A stretch of 64,000 nt of DNA from Raphanus sativus (lineage: Eukaryota > Streptophyta > Magnoliopsida > Brassicales > Brassicaceae), in contig NC_079513.1 of the NCBI RefSeq assembly GCF_000801105.2, positions 23,156,273-23,220,272 on the forward strand, in the 5' to 3' direction. A model generated the notes under the pieces. The model was not told the origin of the DNA. It did not search any database and worked only from the letters and a program-made list of their open reading frames with translations. Made by a program: the position numbers and the translations under genes. Shown here piece after piece: positions 45,193 to 57,876 of this stretch; within the stretch, counting starts at the first letter, position 1, and the number at the start of each line of letters is the position of its first letter.

Positions 45193-46015
45193 TCTATCTT
45201 ATTAAAACAGAAGTACACATATAAAATCTATTTTATTAAAACAGAAGTACACATATAGAAAATCCTTAATTTTCAAATTTAATTACACTTCCATGCCACT
45301 GATAATTAAATTGAGTTTCCTATTTAAATACTTGTTTTTTCAGTTAGATTAATGTGTTTCTTTTTATTTCTTATTTTAATGATTGTTTTTTTCAGTTAAA
45401 TTAATGTGTTTTTTTTTCTTTCCTATTTTAATGTTTGTCTTTTTAGTTAGATTAAAGTATTTCTTTTATTCTTCAACAACTAATGGTATTTTAAAGTTGT
45501 CTTTTTGTCAACTTAAAGTTGTCTAAACTATTTAAAAAAATAAAAATAGTCAAAAGTAAACATATAAAGTAGATAAACAATAATCAAACACCAAAAATAT
45601 TTAAAATATATATTTATTCTCTATCCGAATATTGAAGGTCAACCTGTTTTTTAATTTTTAATTTAGGTATTTTGGCTTATATTACTCAAATTTATATGTT
45701 TTTAGAAATTTAAAGTATATATAAATTTTGAAAATTTTAAAATAATTCAAACGGGTTATCTGTATCCGAACCAAACCCGCAAATACTCGAATCAAACTGA
45801 AACCAAAATTTATAAATATTTGAATGTTGCTGAAATCTTTAAACTCGAGAATCTCAAACTCAATAGATTTTAACCGAACAGTGAGTATCCAAATACACAT
45901 TCCTAACGTAGTCAATGTAAAATGATCAAGTATTACAAATACATCATTTAGTATAAATAAATAAAAACTAAAATTGAAAATTAATACCCGTACGGTCGCA
46001 CGGATCAAGATCTAG
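45193..46015 (+). mobile_element. non-autonomous Helitron
   Basis: Starts TCTATCTTATTAAAACAGAA after an A and ends ATCAAGATCTAG before a T, the A|T insertion site and TC...CTAG termini of Helitrons. Just before the end lies the hairpin CCGTACGGTCGCACGG. A roughly 41-base repeat at the start (TTATTAAAACAGAAGTACAC twice, 45199 and 45233) shows a duplicated 5' end. No coding potential. Confidence 0.7.
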
Positions 46016-49000
46016 TTGTTTGTGTTAAAGTAATCTTATTAAACTATGGCTACTAATTAGTAGGGTCGGGCTTGGATTAAACCAAATGAGACATTCGCTT
46101 TAAAACACCAATTTTTTTTTTTTTGAAAAAATACATAAACATATATAAACCCAATAAAAAATACATATATAGACCCCCAATTTACACAGATATAAACTTC
46201 AATTTTTAAAAAAATATATATATTTTATGAACTAATAAATGGTATACAACCCACAAAATCTCAGGACCGATTTGGCTAATAAGACTCTAAATACTAGCAA
46301 TTGCTGATCTCAATGAAGATGAGTTGTGTTTATACTTTTAGTTCTTTACATACAAACATAAATGCCATAAAATAGTCTTGAATTCGAACTACTTATAATT
46401 TGTAAAGCTATTAAAGTGAAGTTCAATTTGTAGTCTCTGTAAATTTGAATGGTAAATACTACCGTGTAGGCGTGACATCTTGGTTTGATACAGAAAGTCA
46501 TTGAAAATATAAACTTGTACCTCTGTGAAAGAAGATAAAAAGAACTGGAAGAATAATTCCGTGACTGCTATGATTACAACATAATAATGATGGTGAGCAC
46601 TCTGAATCTCTGCTATATTGCGAAGTATACAAATAATTGTCACTGAAATCAAAGAAGAAAAATGATTTTATTTATTGAATAAAAATACACGAAGTTGACA
46701 TTTTCTGGGAGTATACGATGCCTCTCAGAACAATAACAAATTTTCAACATCCTTATTAAATTAATACTAACTATTCCAAAGAAAAACATATACGTTACTG
46801 ATACTGCTGTACCTAAATTTTTTTATTTTCACTGATTACGTAGAACTTTTATTTTATTTCGCACTTTGGGATTTTATGTGTCAGACCACAAAAAGCAGCC
46901 GCCAAATGAACGGTCGAGATCAGCGGTAACTTACATGGCCAAGTTGTACTTAGGGGTCCACGTTAGATGCGCGTTTTGCATTATCATTGGTCGGTCTCTC
47001 ACTTTAATTGTCTTTTCTTCTGTTTTTAAGATCTCGAGGAATCTGTCTTCTTCATTATGATTTATTCACGTGTCAGTATTCTATACGTCGGATCTACTCT
47101 TAGGAGTTCATGCTGGGTGTATACGTAAGATTTTCGATGGGCTCTTAATCGGGTTGGTAAAGTTTTATTGCACCGTTACAAAATGTCTACATGGTGCGTC
47201 ACCAACCATTTCTCATCTTTTTCTCTTCAGCAACAAAAGTTCATTTATTTGTAGTTACTAGTTATGAGTCTCATCACCGAGTCTAACATATCAATCACCG
47301 TATGCTAGTCATCATCGAACTCACGATAATAAAACAAATCACCTTGCTGAAATATTGAAATCTACGATTGAATTCAAAATGTTCTTCATTGTCCTAAACC
47401 CATAAGTGACTAAAGAAGATCTAATCAAATCAGTTTACAAAAAAAGATCTAATCAAATCACCCTTTTGTGAATCAAATTACTTCTGTACATGGTTTGGTG
47501 AGATGTAAATTATATATTTATATATTGCATAATGTCTTAATCGTTGACCATACCGTGAGTTGTTCTTTATTCAAAATGCAATAATGATTTGTTTAATATA
47601 GTTTTAATGTTTTTATATAATGAAGAATCTTGGAACATGTCAAAGAAATCCATTACCTATAGAGTTTACTACAACATAGAATTCCTGATATGACGGATCA
47701 CATTGATATGTATCCTAATTAAGTGTTTAGGGACCAGGGAGTTTAATCAATTAGTTTTGGTCAAATGTTACTATACTTAAAGCCGGTAAGCTTCCTTACG
47801 TTGCCGGTAATATGGTACTATACCGTACTTGTAATTATTATACCACCTTAATTAATCCAGTGCAAAATGTTTATAGCAATCTTTCGATGGAACTAAAAGA
47901 ACGTTTTCACGCATTCAATCTTTCATATATTCTTCTTTCGGATAACACAACCAACATGCTAGCTAGCTAAGAGTATTATATTTTCGAATTGATCATTGTT
48001 TTTTTTATTAATTGTTCTAAAATGACTTGTTTTTTGTGATTTTTGTGACTTTTTTTTTCACATAAAAAAATGTCTGCAGTCACCTTGGTCGTATTAGTTT
48101 AACATTTAGATGTCACACCGTAGACATCTCGAGAGATAGTAACGTACGGCTAATATATATGCTTGTAAATTCCAATTTCGTCAACAAATTTTAAGCAAAA
48201 AAAAAAAGTTCCAATTTCGTATGTATCTAATTGGAAGTTTCTCAATTACGTAACATTTTTAACCTTAATTGTTTTTTTTTAAATCTAATCATTCTACTCT
48301 ACTTAATATATTTAAATACATACTTTGGGAGTATTCTTATTTATTGAAAAATATTATTGTACACATTTCAATCATAATTGCTTATTGAATTTAAAGTAAT
48401 CATATAGTATAAGAAAATAATTCGTCAAATTCTGTAAACTTTCCCGCATGTTTCATATATGAAAAACTGCTATATCAATTCTATGTATGAGTTGTGGTCA
48501 TGCAAGATTGCCACACAAACAAAAAGTATATCACTTTCAGAATATATGTATGTTTATTGAGCATATTAACGATTAATCTAGTTTATTATCAAAAGTGTTC
48601 TTATATACACTAGTTACCGTATTCAATATATAAAATATTTTTTATTTAATGGCCCTTTGGACGTTCCAGGAGCTATATGTAGGGGAAGGTCTGAATGTTG
48701 GAGATACATGGCAATAATTGATTAGTATTTTTTGCCATTTCTGGTACAGCTAATATTCTCCAAACATTTAATCCAATAATAGAAGTTTTTCAAGTTAAAT
48801 AATCTTTTATTCATTTGAACACTTGAGTATTATTTCAAACAAGGAATAAGTCAGAAATTTGTTTAAGCAGAAAACTATAAGGTTTAAGTGCACCAAGGGA
48901 CAAGCGTCTTGCGAATTGGATGAAACACCCAAAGTTTTTTGGAATCAATTCCCTGACATTTTTATTATTTTCTCTTAATAAACTATTATAATTATTTCAT

Positions 49001-49022
49001 GAAAGTTGCGATTCAAGTTAAG

Positions 49023-49072
<50 letters not shown>

Positions 49073-50718
49073 GCAGTAATGATTCTGAATTTTTGAACAT
49101 AAAATAATTTAGTAAATATTTTAGGCATAATTTAGATCTATGTTCATATATATTAACTCGATTTTTTTGGAGATTTAAAGTCAATATTACATTTGGCTAT
49201 ATCTAGGACTGGCTATGTATACATATGTACATATGTAAATATACACTAAACAACTTTTTTTCACTAAACAACTTTAATTTAAAGAACACCGACGACCGAT
49301 CGAACCTTTTAGTTTTGCTAAAGAGGATCCGTGACATTGTCCGTCGAGCACCGTATGGTTTTCTTTTTCTTATTTTCTGCTGGGTAAATCTGCTTGCCAA
49401 GTTGCAACGAAAATTAATAGTTATAAATAAAAGAAATAGAAGCATAGCATAAGAATAACGTTTTATGAAGTAGTTTATTATATAAAATGTCCAATCCTCC
49501 AATTTCTCAACATGCAAATTATTGTAACCATGCATCTTTCTTTCTTTAAGTACTAAGTATAAACTAAAATTACCAAAAAAGCTCCTAACCTTTTTGTCAA
49601 AATAAAGTCCTAACATTGGGAAGATCGGTGGCGCTGGGTGTAGAAGCAGTGACTGGTCATGGCCGTGGCACAATTAGCAAACAAAAACACAATTAATATT
49701 TAACAAACAAAAACACAATTAGCATAAACTTCAGCAAGTTGGACAGAATATTCCGATAAATAATACGCTACACAATTATAAAACGAAATAAATAATTCGT
49801 TATCGAAAAGGACCAACTGTTTGACATAACAGATCAACACCTTTTCTTTTGCTAACATACCTCATCATCTAACTAAACCCACCCACACTCACTCTTTAAT
49901 TTTGAATATGATTAATCAAGTTTATATAAACATGTGCTGAACCTATGAACTTAAAAAACAACTACAAGTGATTACTCTCTTACGTTCGTGTTTATGTTTA
50001 CATATAGCATTTCATTTTACCAAACAAACTCGTAAGCTTAAGCGTCTAATGATAAATTTACTTATTCACTGAATATTGAACCTATCCCAAGCAAACGTGT
50101 TATGAAAATATAAGAAAGCATATTCCTTCACAAACGTGATTTAACAAATTGAATTATATTAGTTAATTTATATATTGTACAAAACGTCTTATGCTTTGAA
50201 ATACATGAATATTTTTAAGAAATAGTTTATAAACTTTATAAAACTGTGTTTGAAATCTTTTTTAATTTGATCTGAAATTATATAGAAAAGGTATATGGTC
50301 ATTTACTCATTGCCATTTGACATGGAACTTCAATCATTCGTTTGAAAGGTGAGCTAAAAGCTACTTTTAAATTTTTTTATATAACAGCTCATCTAATTGA
50401 TTTATATATAAATTCCCTCCTAAACAAAAAAAAACGTTGATTGTTCACAAAATTAATTTAATAAACCGGAGACTAGACATAATCGACATGGTATCGTATT
50501 AGGCTCAATGCTACTAAACAAGCTCACATGTCCAAACCACTACGTTGAACGTTTTTCATTCATAATAGTAAAGGCCCAAAACAAAGTTAACAAGTCTAAT
50601 ACGACAGCGTTTCAGATGAGCTTTTCTGTGCTAAGTCTGATGTCGCTGAGCTCGTTTGATCATCGTGCAGAAGCTTGGTGCTTGACTCCTAGCTCTTAGC
50701 TCTCCGGAGAAGAAGAAG
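46016..50718. other. 4.7-kb gene-poor spacer
   Basis: AT-rich with long TA microsatellite at 49025-49069 and a small direct duplication of AAGATCTAATCAAATCA near 47418 and 47442. No open frame has a family motif; those of 60-160 codons are lysine/phenylalanine-rich noise. Laccase LAC16, expected here from Arabidopsis order (memory), is absent. Confidence 0.55.
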
Positions 50719-51460
50719 ATGGTGAGGAAACAGTTTCAACAGGCTAAAACGGGTTAGATTTTCGTACCATCCTTGACTTGCTTCCCGATCTAATCTGCCT
50801 ATATTAAGTACTTACGATGAAACTCATGGGGATAGATCCCTAAAATTACTGTCTGTTGTTCGTTTAGATCACTTGTAAATTGTGGGTTTTTGTGGGTTTT
50901 TCGAAAGGTTTCAGCTTTCACTTTTTTCGTGTGTTTAAGTTTGTGGTGGCACGTAAGCTGTTCGATGAAATGCCTGAACGAAATGTGTGTGTTTGTGTGT
51001 GACAGGAGTAGAGGCTTTGAAGTCAATGGATGCAAACAAGTATCTGAAGAAGGTTGGATTAGGGCGTGACGATATGTTCTTTTGGAAACAAGTGGGGAAA
51101 GCATTGCTATGCACCTACACGATCTTCGGCATGGCGTGGTTATACAACGAGACTTCTCCTTTAGGGTGGTGGACGCTGAAGCCGAGACCAAAGGAGGAGA
51201 GGGAGTTGGCGCATTTGTATGAGCGGCGTGAGTTTCCTTATCCAGGTGATACGGAGGCCATGGAGGATTTCGTTGCAAAGGGAGGAATGATCGGGACGGC
51301 AATTGGGCCTAAAGGGGTTGTTGAGTCGGAAGGTGAAGGTGATAATTACCAGAAAGAGATGGAGAAGAAGAAGTTTGACAAAGAGGCTCAGAAACTGTGG
51401 CTGAGGATGAGGAATGAGGTTATGACTGAGCTTCAGGAGAAAGGGTATGATCTTGAATAA
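50719..51460 (+). CDS. small conserved plant membrane protein, unknown function
   Basis: Exons 50719-50752 and 51006-51460 join in frame to 162 residues, starting MVRKQFQQAKTG. One probable membrane span (ALLCTYTIFGMAWLYNETSP) is followed by a charged, hydrophilic tail ending in LQEKGYDLE. The short first exon, the GT-AG intron and codon pattern support a real gene. The overall pattern (short basic start, one span, charged tail) resembles small accessory subunits of mitochondrial membranes, but I cannot name the family. Confidence 0.75.
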
Positions 51461-51904
51461 GGTACTACAGAAGAGTTGTGGTACAATAAACTTGTGTAAT
51501 TTAAGCTGTGTGTAGGTTCAACCATTGGTACAAGTATCTCTACCAACATCCTATTAGATTGTAGAGGAAGTACAAAACTTTATATGGCCACTTTGTGTGT
51601 TTAAGGGTGCCCATTAATGTTATTGCTCTTGGGGAAGTAGTTCTTGTCCTTTTTTGTTGGATTGATTCATCTTTTGGCTTAAACCCTATGCACTCTTAAA
51701 AGTTATTCAATACCTTGAGTTGAATTGATCAGAACTCTTGAGAGCGTTGATACACTTAAAATGGTAGAAGGAAAGGGGGTAGAGAAAAAGATGGGCATAA
51801 GATCTTACTTCATTTATATACAGAAAATGTTGTTAATAAGTAACATACATGGTAATGGATGGCTAATTACAACACAATATCAATATAATACATCACAGAT
51901 GAGA
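51461..51904. other. convergent 3' region
   Basis: 3' ends of the small membrane protein gene and the OCTOPUS-like gene converge here; no further gene. Confidence 0.6.
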
Positions 51905-53248
51905 CTAATGAATCAGCCTACTTTTCCCAGAGTTGCTTGTCGTATGGTTCTTGAATGGCGTCAAGTAGAATCTAACCATACTGTTTCTGAGGTTGTCTGG
52001 CGAGTAACTCTCAAGCTTAGCATCTCTCTGAAGAATATGATCCCCTTTGCCTTCAATGCCACGAAAGAATCCCTCTTCGCACGAGCTTCTTCTTCTTCTT
52101 CTCCCAGTCTCAACGCCAGTAACAGAGCCATGAAACAGACCATCACAAGAGCTCCTTCTTCTTCTTTTTCCAGTCTCAACGCCAGTAACAGAGCCGTGGA
52201 ACAGACCATCTACAATAGAACCGCCATGAAACAGGCCATCGCAAGACTTCCTTGTTGCGCTAACGCTGTAACTTCTCATGAGTTTCTCCCTAACATTGCT
52301 TTCTCCTGTAGCCACTCTCCTAAGCTTCAACAGAGACTCAACAAAAGGACCCTCCATTGCATCATCGGTTTTGGTTTCCTTCTTCACCGCATCAGCTTTG
52401 CTCTGAATCAGTCCCCAAAGATTCCATCCTTTAGGCCATTTCTTTACAGTCTTCTTCACCTCACCAGCAGCAACGCTACCAACGCCTTTATTAGAAGCTA
52501 ACTCTAATCCTTCCGGTTTGATGGAATACCAATCCGAATCCCTCAGTTCCCTCTCAGTAACAAGTAGCTTCGCTCCATGAAACAAACCAACACCTTCAGA
52601 TGGTGATAACTTACCACCTTTCAACTCATCAACCTCAAGCAATCCATCAAAGCTTCTTCTCCTCCGTGAGTCAAAGTAGTAATCCCTCGTCTGAGCTGTC
52701 CCGCCCGGAGAGGCTTTAGCATCATCTTCTTCGGTCACAGCTGATAAAGGAACCGGCTTTGGATACGTCTTTCCGGTTAAGCATCCGTCCCATGATGCTC
52801 CTCTAGCTTCCTCGAAAGAGATACGATCTTGTCTAGGATCTACATCGCATGAGCGACGTCTAACAGCTGTTTCTTGGTTGTTTACGTTCTTGGGAAGAAT
52901 GAGTGAGAGATTCTTAAGCGTTCTGGTGAGAACCGAAGCGACGTCGTTCTTCTTGGTCTGGTGAGTTTTTGATTCAAGATCTATTAACTCCTTCATCGTC
53001 TTCTTCTCTCCGACTCCATCTTCGGCTTCTTGCCTCCTACTGGCTCTACCTTCTTCTTCTTCCTCTTCTGCGGCGGAAGCGTCATGAACACGGCGGAGCT
53101 CAGGGATTTGGTCGGAAGAGAGAGATTCGATGGTGGAGAGGCGTTCCCGGAGACAGGTGGCACATAGACCGGCGGTGGGTATGGAAGTGGGGTGACGGTG
53201 GCAGACGGAGGAGTGGCGACGGCGACGTCGCTTAGTTTGGTGGGTCAT
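51905..53248 (-). CDS. OCTOPUS-like DUF740 (UPF0503) protein
   Basis: Intronless, 447 residues. The N-terminal motif CHRHPTSIPTAGLCATCLRE followed by RLSTIESL is diagnostic of the DUF740/OCTOPUS family. Further family motifs: MKELIDLESKTHQ, and the SWDGCLTGK-like segment (GASWDGCLTG). Members are plasma-membrane-associated, polar proteins that promote phloem differentiation and affect brassinosteroid signalling (OPS, family knowledge). The C-terminal part contains tandem copies of a 22-residue segment, DGLFHGSVTGVETG(K/R)RRRRSSC. It resembles At5g58930 from memory. The proline/serine-rich frame on the opposite strand is a shadow. Confidence 0.85.
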   Translation of the reverse strand: MTHQTKRRRRRHSSVCHRHPTSIPTAGLCATCLRERLSTIESLSSDQIPELRRVHDASAAEEEEEEGRASRRQEAEDGVGEKKTMKELIDLESKTHQTKKNDVASVLTRTLKNLSLILPKNVNNQETAVRRRSCDVDPRQDRISFEEARGASWDGCLTGKTYPKPVPLSAVTEEDDAKASPGGTAQTRDYYFDSRRRRSFDGLLEVDELKGGKLSPSEGVGLFHGAKLLVTERELRDSDWYSIKPEGLELASNKGVGSVAAGEVKKTVKKWPKGWNLWGLIQSKADAVKKETKTDDAMEGPFVESLLKLRRVATGESNVREKLMRSYSVSATRKSCDGLFHGGSIVDGLFHGSVTGVETGKRRRRSSCDGLFHGSVTGVETGRRRRRSSCEEGFFRGIEGKGDHILQRDAKLESYSPDNLRNSMVRFYLTPFKNHTTSNSGKSRLIH

Positions 53249-54394
53249 GGCTAATAAGGGATCAGGGGGTGGTTAAGTGAATGGAAGAAGATAGTGGAGT
53301 TGTTGAATGGGGTCAGTGACATTTCTAGGGATCTCGAGAAAAAACAGAGAGTTGTGTTGTGTTGTGTTGTGTTGTATTGCGTTGTCAACACTTAAACCCT
53401 TTTCATTTTTAGTGTGCCTTAATGCGTATTTATATTGAATTATGTACTTTAATACGCACAGTTGCCAGAAAAGGTCCTTTAATACGCACATTTACTCAAA
53501 AAAATAATTAAAAAAACTTTGTCATAATAATAATGATAATTTTTTTTCATAATAATAATTCTACAAAACATTTATCAAATGTTAATTTATATGAGAATCG
53601 TAAGGTTTTTATTAGAAGAGTAGTTTAATAACTAGGCCAATCGATCATAAATATACAAATTAGCTTTGATTTTTTTCATTTATATGGTAAGATGTTTAAA
53701 AGTTAACCGGTGGAGTAAAGATTAAGCTCCATTGATTTGTTTTAACATACACGCTTTTCCTGATAAATACATGATTTTGTATGAAGATACTTAAAATGAT
53801 GTGCTAGATCGAGACAGTGAACTTAATGTTGTATTCAAATAATGGGGGAAAGGAAATGAAAATAGTATAACAAGTGTGACACATGACTGTGGCAGACAGA
53901 AGAACCCAAAGAAAATGTGTACAACTACCATTTCATGGGCCTGACCTCCGCGTTTGTAGGACGAGCATAAAAGGATAGAAGAACATCAAACGGTGAAATT
54001 TACTTTTGGGGTAAATATTTAGCTGCTTCCATTCCATCACTTCTTTGGATTCCCTTTTGAATCAGTAAATAAAACTAGGGCTTTGATTGGTGATTGATTT
54101 TCAAGTAGATAGCAACAAGAGTTTACTGCAGCAAGATGTAACATTGACACTTTTTTTTTCTTAAGCAACGACCTTAATTATTTAAATTAAAGTGTGTTGT
54201 TCTGAACAACTTGTTCAAATGTTATATCATTATCACCAGCTAATGTTTGTTAACTACATTATAGTAGTTGTCAAAGTTACATTATAGTAAAACAGGGAAA
54301 TAAATTACTATATTTAAAAAAAAATTGAATAACTGTCAACAAAAAATAGTTAGAAATGTTTTTTGTTTAAGTAGCATTTACCTAAGATAAAAGA
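53249..54394. other. upstream region of the OCTOPUS-like gene
   Basis: Contains the five-fold GTTGT repeat at 53351-53379 in the leader, then AT-rich spacer. No other gene. Confidence 0.5.
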
Positions 54395-54854
54395 GAAATT
54401 GCCAAAAATACCATTTTCATAGTACCACTTTTCATGTTTACACTAACCATTTTTATCACTACTTTTAATGAAGGGTTTAGATTTGAAGGTTTAGGATTTA
54501 GGGTTTAAATTTGATGTTTTAGGATTTAAGGTATATAGTTTAGGGTTTAGAGTTGAGGATTTAGGGTTTATAGTTTAGATTTTAGGGTTTATAGTTTAGA
54601 TTTTAGGGTTTAGGGTTTAGGATATTGAATTTAGGGTATATAGTTTAGGGTTTAGAGTTGAAGATTTTTGGGTTTAAGGTTTAGAATTGGAGGTTTAGGA
54701 TTTAGAATTTGAGATTAGAATTTTGAAAAACATATAAAAACAAAGATATAAGATTCTTTACCATTTTAATTAATAAGGTATTTTTGAAAATGTGTCTTTA
54801 GTGGTGGTAAAAATGAATAATGGTACTTTGAAAGTGGTATTTTGAAAATTCCCC
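54395..54854. mobile_element. MITE with degenerate telomere-like core
   Basis: Ends are imperfect inverted repeats: left GAAATTGCCAAAAATACC and CATAGTACCA, right (reverse complement) GGGGAATTTTCAAAATACC and CAAAGTACCA. The core (54470-54720) is about 25 variants of TTTAGGGTT and TTTAGGATT, a decayed telomere-like array. Such elements are common in Brassicaceae. AAGAGA occurs on both outer flanks, a possible target duplication. Confidence 0.65.
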
Positions 54855-55410
54855 AAGAGAATAATTTTCTAATTAATTTTTGTGCATCAGCAACGGCCGA
54901 CGAGTGGACATAGAGATTCGGAGTTACGATGAAGCTCACAAGGAGAATGTTTTTTTATTAACAAAATCATAGCAGCTTCCAAAAACTCACTAGTCATTGG
55001 TTTTGTGTCTGAATGTGTTTATACTGATTTTCTTTCTTTCCGACGACTTAGTCCACCAACGACTAGACGAAAGTGCAATTTTACGTGAATATATAAAATG
55101 CTTTGATTAACTTGAAATTTTTTGGGTATATAATCACCCTCAGATTACGTATATAATCAAACGACTAGATGAGTCTGACAGCATTTTGTGGGACTAGTCA
55201 AAACGTTAGTGAACCCCATTAACATTGAATTACAAACCACTCCCCAGTTTGATTGTCATTACACAACGAATCTAGAGAAAAGATGAAAGATTACATCACA
55301 ACCCACAAAAACAGGACAGGATACAACACATCACAAATACAAATACAAAACCTTTTGTTTTGTATTATATATATAAATTTACAAAAGACAACAAACTCTT
55401 ACAACATCTC
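54855..55410. other. 3' flank of the Raf-like kinase
   Basis: AT-rich spacer and probable 3' untranslated region of the kinase. No coding signal. Confidence 0.5.
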
Positions 55411-57150
55411 TCAAGCGAATTTAGGCTTAGGCAAAGCCGATCCACCAAGAACACTGCTGCCTCCTCCTCCTCCTGCTCCACCTTGGGCCGGTCCAAGTTT
55501 CTGAATCCAATGTTTCAGACCTTTCCTTGGATCCTTGCATATCTTGTTTGAAATCAGATTCAAACACCCTTCACGTTCCAGTGAATCCTCGAACTCTTCA
55601 AGCACTTTCACTATCTGCCAGAACTCCGGTCTCTTATCCGGTGCAACCGACCAACACTGCTCTATAAGTGCTTTCATGGCTACTGGACAATCTCCCGGAA
55701 CAGCTGGCCTAATGTTCTGAACCATAAACCAAAAATTTCTAAGGTCTCCAAAGGTCAAAAACAACTAAAGGATAAAAGGATCTCAAACATTCATGTGCTC
55801 TAGTTTATGTTTTATGTCAAATTCTAAGGCTTTACCTTGTGTACGACTGCGAAAGCAGCTTGAATAGGATTCATGTCCTCATAAGGGATTGCTCCAGCAA
55901 CCATTTCCCATAAAACGAGTCCAAAGCTATACACATCAGCCTTTCTCCCGTGTGGTTTCCGTTTTATCATCTCAGGTGCCATCCACCTATAAGTCCCTGG
56001 ATCATCAGCAAACATGTCACAGTACTCCTCCTCGCACGCTATGCCAAAGTCTGCAATCTTCAACTGGAAGTCTTCGTCGATCAATACGTTTTCCGGCTTA
56101 AGATCTCGATGAATCACGTGCCGCGAGTGAATATACTCCATCCCTCTCGCAATATCCAGAGCAAACTCTATCAGTTTCTTCAGAGAAAGAGACCTGTTCT
56201 CGGGCTTGTGCAGAAAAGATCTTAAAGATCCTTCAGGTAGATACTCCGTGAGGACACAATACACAGGCGGATCTTTATACGCTCCAACAAACTGTTTTTA
56301 GCACACAGTTAAGAGAAGAAAAGTTAGCACAAACCAACAGGTGTAATCAATTTATCATAAGAGAGTGGAATCACACCTTGATAACGTTCGGATGGGACAA
56401 CCGTGACAAGAGGGTGACTTCTTTGGTAAACTGTTTCTCTAACCGAGCTCCCAAGCATCCGTCCTCGTCATCATCAGGGACAGTGATAAGCTTCACGGCG
56501 ACAGCTTTATCTTCATACTTCCCATGGTACAGTCGGCTATACAGCCCATGAGCAAACCTAAGCCCAAAGAAGAGCTTCGACATATCGATACGGTACTCTT
56601 CAGAAGCTTCAGCAGCACTGACTCTACGACCACCACCACCGTTATCAAAAAGCTTAGACCATCCCGCGTCCTTCTTGCCCTTCTTCACCCTCTCTTGGAT
56701 CCTCAAGGTGCCTAGATCTCTGATGGGAACCGAAGGCGACCTCAAGTTGAACGATCTTCTCTTCTCGAAAGAGTCTTTATGAGATAACCTGACCTTCATT
56801 CCCTTTTCTGAGTCCATTCTTCTCGGATGTGGAGTAGAGAACCTCTTCCGCTCAGACCTAGCTTCGTTGAAGACATCAGGAAGTGGCTGCATCTGAGGAG
56901 GGGAAGGAGACACAGATCTCTGTTTATTAGTTACAGGGTCCCTCTGTACTTCCGAGTCAACAACAACACATACATTCGTGGAAGGAGGATCCTGTGAACT
57001 ACTTGAAACCAACTTCTTATCCGATGTCTGGGGCCTTGTCTCTTGGTTGACCTTAAGAGGGAAAGAGGAAAGCTTTGAGGAGTTGAGACGGTAAGAAACA
57101 GTATGAGAAAACTTAGTCCTCCTAATCCAAGAAGTAGCCTCTTCATCCAT
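55411..57150 (-). CDS. RAF36: Raf-like (group C) serine/threonine protein kinase
   Basis: Exons 56377-57150, 55836-56291 and 55411-55716 join in frame to 511 residues. The N-terminal 190 residues are basic/serine-rich and probably regulatory. The kinase domain (about 195-470) has the invariant lysine (AVAVKLI), HRDLKPENVLID catalytic loop, DFGIACEEE, GTYRWMAPE and DVYSFGLVLWEM. The C-terminal tail has a GGAGGGGG tract and no ACT or PAS domain. This matches the HT1/RAF36 group; Arabidopsis Raf36 (I believe At5g58950) is a negative regulator of abscisic acid signalling (family knowledge, symbol from memory). Likely cytosolic. All catalytic residues are kept. Confidence 0.9.
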
Positions 57151-57876
57151 CTCTCTCTATGTAAAAAAAAAACTTAGTCTTTCTCCTAATCCAAAGTCGT
57201 GTCCTTTATTGCAGCAATCACCAACAATCTCATTTCCTCTTCAAACAATTAATTTAACACACAAACCCTAAAACCCAAAAAAAGAGAGAAGCTTTTTCTA
57301 CGAATACTATAACTCGAGAATCTTCTCCAACAGCCAACAAAATCGCCGGAATTAGACCCAATCATACACGCCTCTCTTCCTACAGAAATCAAAGGAGGAA
57401 TATACATCATGAAACCGAATCAGCAGAAGCTATTGCGGATCTATGAAGGAATTGGGGAAGCTAAATGTTACCTTGAAACAGAGAATCAGAGAGCCATGGA
57501 GAGCGAGGGAGAAGGTGGGGAATCGGAATCGGGAAGATCCAAGGCGGGAGGAAGAAGGGAATCGAAGGGAGAGAGCTTAAACCATATGACGTTTTGGATT
57601 CTGAGAAGACCTCTCACGACCTTCTCCTCCTCCTCCTTTTTTTTAATGGATTTTATTTATTTATTTTTTCACAGATAAAAGGTGGAAGAAAAAGAAGAAT
57701 TCTTTTTGGAATTTTGAGAAAATTACGTGTAAAACGACAGCATTTTCGAACTCTCTATCAGCAATTTTTTTTTGTTTCTCTATCAGCAATTTTTTTTTGT
57801 TTTTTGGGTCGAATCGCTTTTAATATTTTATCTGGTGGAGAAGCTTAAATGATTGATTGCGATTTTTCCTGTCATC
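57151..57876. other. 5' leader and promoter region of the kinase
   Basis: Purine-rich and CT-rich sequence expected for the kinase leader. An 89-codon plus-strand frame at 57409-57678 is antisense to the leader/promoter and lacks family motifs, so it is not called. Confidence 0.5.

Noticed and set aside
46866..47261. Two adjacent plus-strand frames with fairly normal base composition
   Set aside because: No recognisable domain, frames not joined by good splice sites; may be promoter sequence of a lost gene, but nothing decisive.
49203..49673. 156-codon minus-strand frame
   Set aside because: No family motif, composition like AT-rich noise, no promoter or splice support.
51725..52501. Serine-rich plus-strand frame of 258 codons
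   Set aside because: Antisense to the well-supported OCTOPUS-like gene.
57409..57678. 89-codon plus-strand frame
   Set aside because: Lies antisense to the leader/promoter of the Raf-like kinase; low-complexity and no homology recognised.
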